Below are positions 60,960 to 64,000 of a stretch of 64,000 bases of DNA, in pieces (position 1 is the stretch's first letter; each line of letters opens with the position of its first letter). The DNA is taken from positions 1 through 64,000 of the forward strand of contig NZ_BAFT02000091.1 of the NCBI RefSeq assembly GCF_000308475.2, written 5' to 3'. Position numbers and translations under genes: made by a program. The notes under the pieces were generated by a model. That model was not told the origin of the DNA, did not search any database, and was given only the letters and a program-made list of their open reading frames with translations. The DNA is from Nocardia brasiliensis NBRC 14402. Lineage in GTDB: Bacteria > Actinomycetota > Actinomycetes > Mycobacteriales > Mycobacteriaceae.

Positions 60960-61609
60960 CGGGTATCACTCCCTGTCAGGCAATTCTCCAGCCGTTTCAA
61001 TCCGTCCCGGATCCGGCTCTTGATGGTGGGCAGCGGCACCGCCAGGTGGTCGGCCACCTCGCTGTAGGTGCGGCCGCTGTAGTAGGCCAGCGCGACGGCC
61101 TGGCGCTGGATCTCGGTCAGCGTGTCCAGGCAGTCCAGCACCGACTGTTCGTCGAAGCGCTGCCCGACCTCCTCGGCGACGACATCGTGGTCGCGGCCCA
61201 GATGTGCTTGGCCGTATGCGATGTCGCGGGTGGCGGCGGACTGTTCCCGGCGCACCCGGTCCACCGCCCGCCGGTGGGTCAGCATCATCAGCCAGCCCAT
61301 CGGACTGGACAGCTTGCGGTCGTAACCCGCCGCCAGCGACCAGACCTGCAGATACACCTCCTGGGTGATCTCCTCGGCCGCGGCGTGGCTGCGCAGGATG
61401 CGCAGCGCCAGGCCGAACACCCGGTGGCTGGTCGCCCGATAGAACTCGGTGAACGCGTCTCGATCGCCGGACGCCACCGTGTCCAGCAGCCCGAGCAGCC
61501 GCCGGGTCAGCGCCGCTTCCTCCGGATTGTCCCGGGGCGGACAGGACGGTCCGCCGTCGCCGCCGGTGCGGCGCAGGCGGATCGCGGTGAGCTTCGGTTC
61601 CTCCGGCAT
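60956..61609 (-). CDS. sigK: ECF sigma factor SigK
   Basis: 217 residues. Sigma region 2 is FGLALRILRSHAAAEEITQE plus VYLQVW; region 4 is LTEIQRQAVALAYYSGRTYS followed by DHLAVPLPTIKSRIRDGLKR. It should direct transcription of the local redox/envelope genes, as SigK does for mpt70/mpt83 in M. tuberculosis. ATG at 61609 follows a strong GGGAGGTGA; longer upstream frames were rejected. It is followed by rskA (overlap) and the molybdoenzyme. Confidence 0.9.
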   Translation of the reverse strand: MPEEPKLTAIRLRRTGGDGGPSCPPRDNPEEAALTRRLLGLLDTVASGDRDAFTEFYRATSHRVFGLALRILRSHAAAEEITQEVYLQVWSLAAGYDRKLSSPMGWLMMLTHRRAVDRVRREQSAATRDIAYGQAHLGRDHDVVAEEVGQRFDEQSVLDCLDTLTEIQRQAVALAYYSGRTYSEVADHLAVPLPTIKSRIRDGLKRLENCLTGSDTR

Positions 61610-61721
61610 GGTCACCTCCCCGTTCCACCGCAGGCGAGGGCGAACAGGGTAGGGATCTGCGACAGCAACACGTCGAGCTCGACTCCTGAGGGGAGGGACC
61701 ATTGGCGGACAGTGGGGCAGA

Positions 61722-62363
61722 TCAGGCAGCGGGCGGCATGAGCACGGTATCGATCATGTACACGGTGGCATTGGCGGTCTTGACGCCGCCGCAGATCACC
61801 GACGCGTTGCCGATCTTGATGTCGTCACCGGTGCGCGCGACCGTCACGGTATCGCCCTGGACGGTCTTGTGCGTGCCCGCGATGCGATCCGGACCGACCT
61901 GGCCCGGCACCACGTGATAGGTGAGGATCTTGGTGAGCGTGGCCGAGTCGGTCTTCAGCGAATCCACCGTGGTCGGATCGATTTTCGCGAACGCCGCGTC
62001 GACCGGGGCGAACACCGTGAACTGGCCGCCGTTGAGCGTATCGACCAGATTCACCTGCGGGTTGAGTTTGCCGGATACCGCCGCGACCAGCGTGGTCAGC
62101 AGCGGATTGTGCGAGGCCGCGGTCGCCACCGGGTCCTGCGCCATCCCGCTGACCGAGCCCGCACCGGTCGGCACCTGCTGGGCGTAGGCCGCACAGCCCG
62201 GGCCGACCAGATCGCCCGCGGCGGCAGCCGCGGACGTCGTCATCGCCGCCGAGGACGAGGTCTCGGCAGCCGTATCGGACTTGTCGGACGAGCAGGCCGA
62301 CGCGCCGGCCAGCGCCGCGCTGAGCATCATCGCTGCCACGACCGAACGTCGCATAACTGTCAT
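61722..62363 (-). CDS. Fasciclin-domain lipoprotein, MPT70/MPT83-like
   Basis: 213 residues. Signal peptide with lipobox (LSAALAGASAC), a Ser/Ala/Thr-rich linker, then a fasciclin (FAS1) domain: NPLLTTLVAAVSGKLNPQVN, GGQFTVFAPVDAAFAKI, ILTYHVVPGQVGPDRI and YMIDTVLMPPAA. It is the same type as MPT83/MPT70, cell-surface proteins transcribed by SigK in M. tuberculosis. Here it sits just upstream of sigK with a SigK-like promoter. ATG at 62363 is preferred, as it gives MTVMRRSVVAAMM at the signal's start. Confidence 0.9.
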   Translation of the reverse strand: MTVMRRSVVAAMMLSAALAGASACSSDKSDTAAETSSSAAMTTSAAAAAGDLVGPGCAAYAQQVPTGAGSVSGMAQDPVATAASHNPLLTTLVAAVSGKLNPQVNLVDTLNGGQFTVFAPVDAAFAKIDPTTVDSLKTDSATLTKILTYHVVPGQVGPDRIAGTHKTVQGDTVTVARTGDDIKIGNASVICGGVKTANATVYMIDTVLMPPAA

Positions 62364-62423
62364 CGTTGTCTTTCGCTTCCGTCGAGACGGCTCGCAGCCG
62401 TGCTGGGGAGTGGACGGAACGGA

Positions 62424-62450
62424 ATTCGCCTGGCCGACAGCGGCGGATGG
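62424..62450 (-). promoter_or_regulatory. Candidate SigK promoter
   Basis: On the minus strand CCATCC (62450-62445) and GCGAAT (62429-62424) resemble the published SigK -35 CCATCC and -10 CCGAAT hexamers, with a 15-base spacer slightly shorter than usual. It would start transcription about 55 bases upstream of the fasciclin ATG, giving the sigma factor positive control of its neighbour. Confidence 0.55.
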
Positions 62451-62490
62451 GTCGAGTTCGGGACGAGTTTTCGGGAGCAAGCGCACCAAC

Positions 62491-62530
62491 GCGTCCGGCC
62501 CGGTGGAGTGGACTCCACCGGGCCGGACGC
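62491..62530. terminator. Strong hairpin after the carboxylase gene
   Basis: Perfect 19-bp arms (62491-62509 and 62512-62530) with a 2-base spacer, all GC-rich. It lies 25 bases beyond the carboxylase stop (62555) and before the SigK-type promoter, so it should end the carboxylase transcript and insulate the fasciclin gene. No T-tract is present. Confidence 0.8.
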
Positions 62531-62554
62531 TGAGGCTGTGCGCTACCGCCGAGC

Positions 62555-64000
<1,446 letters not shown>

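Overview
The window is GC-rich actinobacterial DNA, most likely from a Nocardia-like member of the Mycobacteriales. Lineage clues are an IdeR/DtxR-type iron box, a GabD2-type succinate-semialdehyde dehydrogenase, a MabA-like FabG, a four-gene conservon (sensor kinase, roadblock, DUF742, GTPase), a SigK/RskA pair beside an MPT70/MPT83-like fasciclin lipoprotein, and frequent GTG starts with ATGA/GTGA overlaps. No tRNA, rRNA, CRISPR array or insertion sequence was recognised.

1-29.7 kb is mixed housekeeping and accessory DNA: small SnoaL/SRPBCC proteins, an iron-regulated siderophore-interacting reductase, a HAD phosphatase, several short-chain dehydrogenases, a short UvrA paralogue with a perfect CRP-type site upstream, a ribbon-helix-helix antitoxin with a degenerate PIN partner, a GAF regulator followed by exaC and a DUF779 gene with a palindromic operator, gabD2, the cvnABCD conservon, a fructosamine-kinase/XRE pair, a PucR and a TetR regulator, and an ABC1 kinase. 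Two long, near-perfect inverted repeats of one family (9791-9860 and 25222-25291) sit in intergenic gaps.

29.7-58.0 kb is the centrepiece: an apparent type II (dissociated) fatty-acid/polyketide biosynthetic cluster. It has two ACPs (one fused to a zinc ribbon), a discrete malonyltransferase, two active-looking ketosynthases, two KS-like proteins lacking the catalytic Cys, one active and one degenerate hot-dog dehydratase, two ketoreductase-like SDRs, a FabL-type enoyl reductase (Tyr-x6-Lys), an AcpS-type phosphopantetheinyl transferase, a radical SAM protein with a probable B12-type N-terminus, two methyltransferases, three flavoproteins, an SRPBCC protein, a class III aminotransferase, an AfsA-like protein, a WS/DGAT-like acyltransferase, an ABC exporter, an atypical LuxR regulator without the phospho-acceptor Asp, and a bi-domain aminotransferase whose N-terminal copy has lost its catalytic residues. 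Twenty-one consecutive plus-strand genes (33636-54886) are tightly spaced or overlapping. The gene set implies a reduced, probably polyunsaturated or carbocyclic acyl chain that is methylated, oxidised, aminated and exported. The product cannot be read from the sequence.

58.3-62.4 kb is a minus-strand SigK/RskA-type envelope or redox locus: fasciclin lipoprotein, sigK, rskA, and a membrane-anchored sulfite-oxidase-like molybdoenzyme that carries an apparent one-base frameshift. The window ends inside a large biotin-dependent carboxylase gene.
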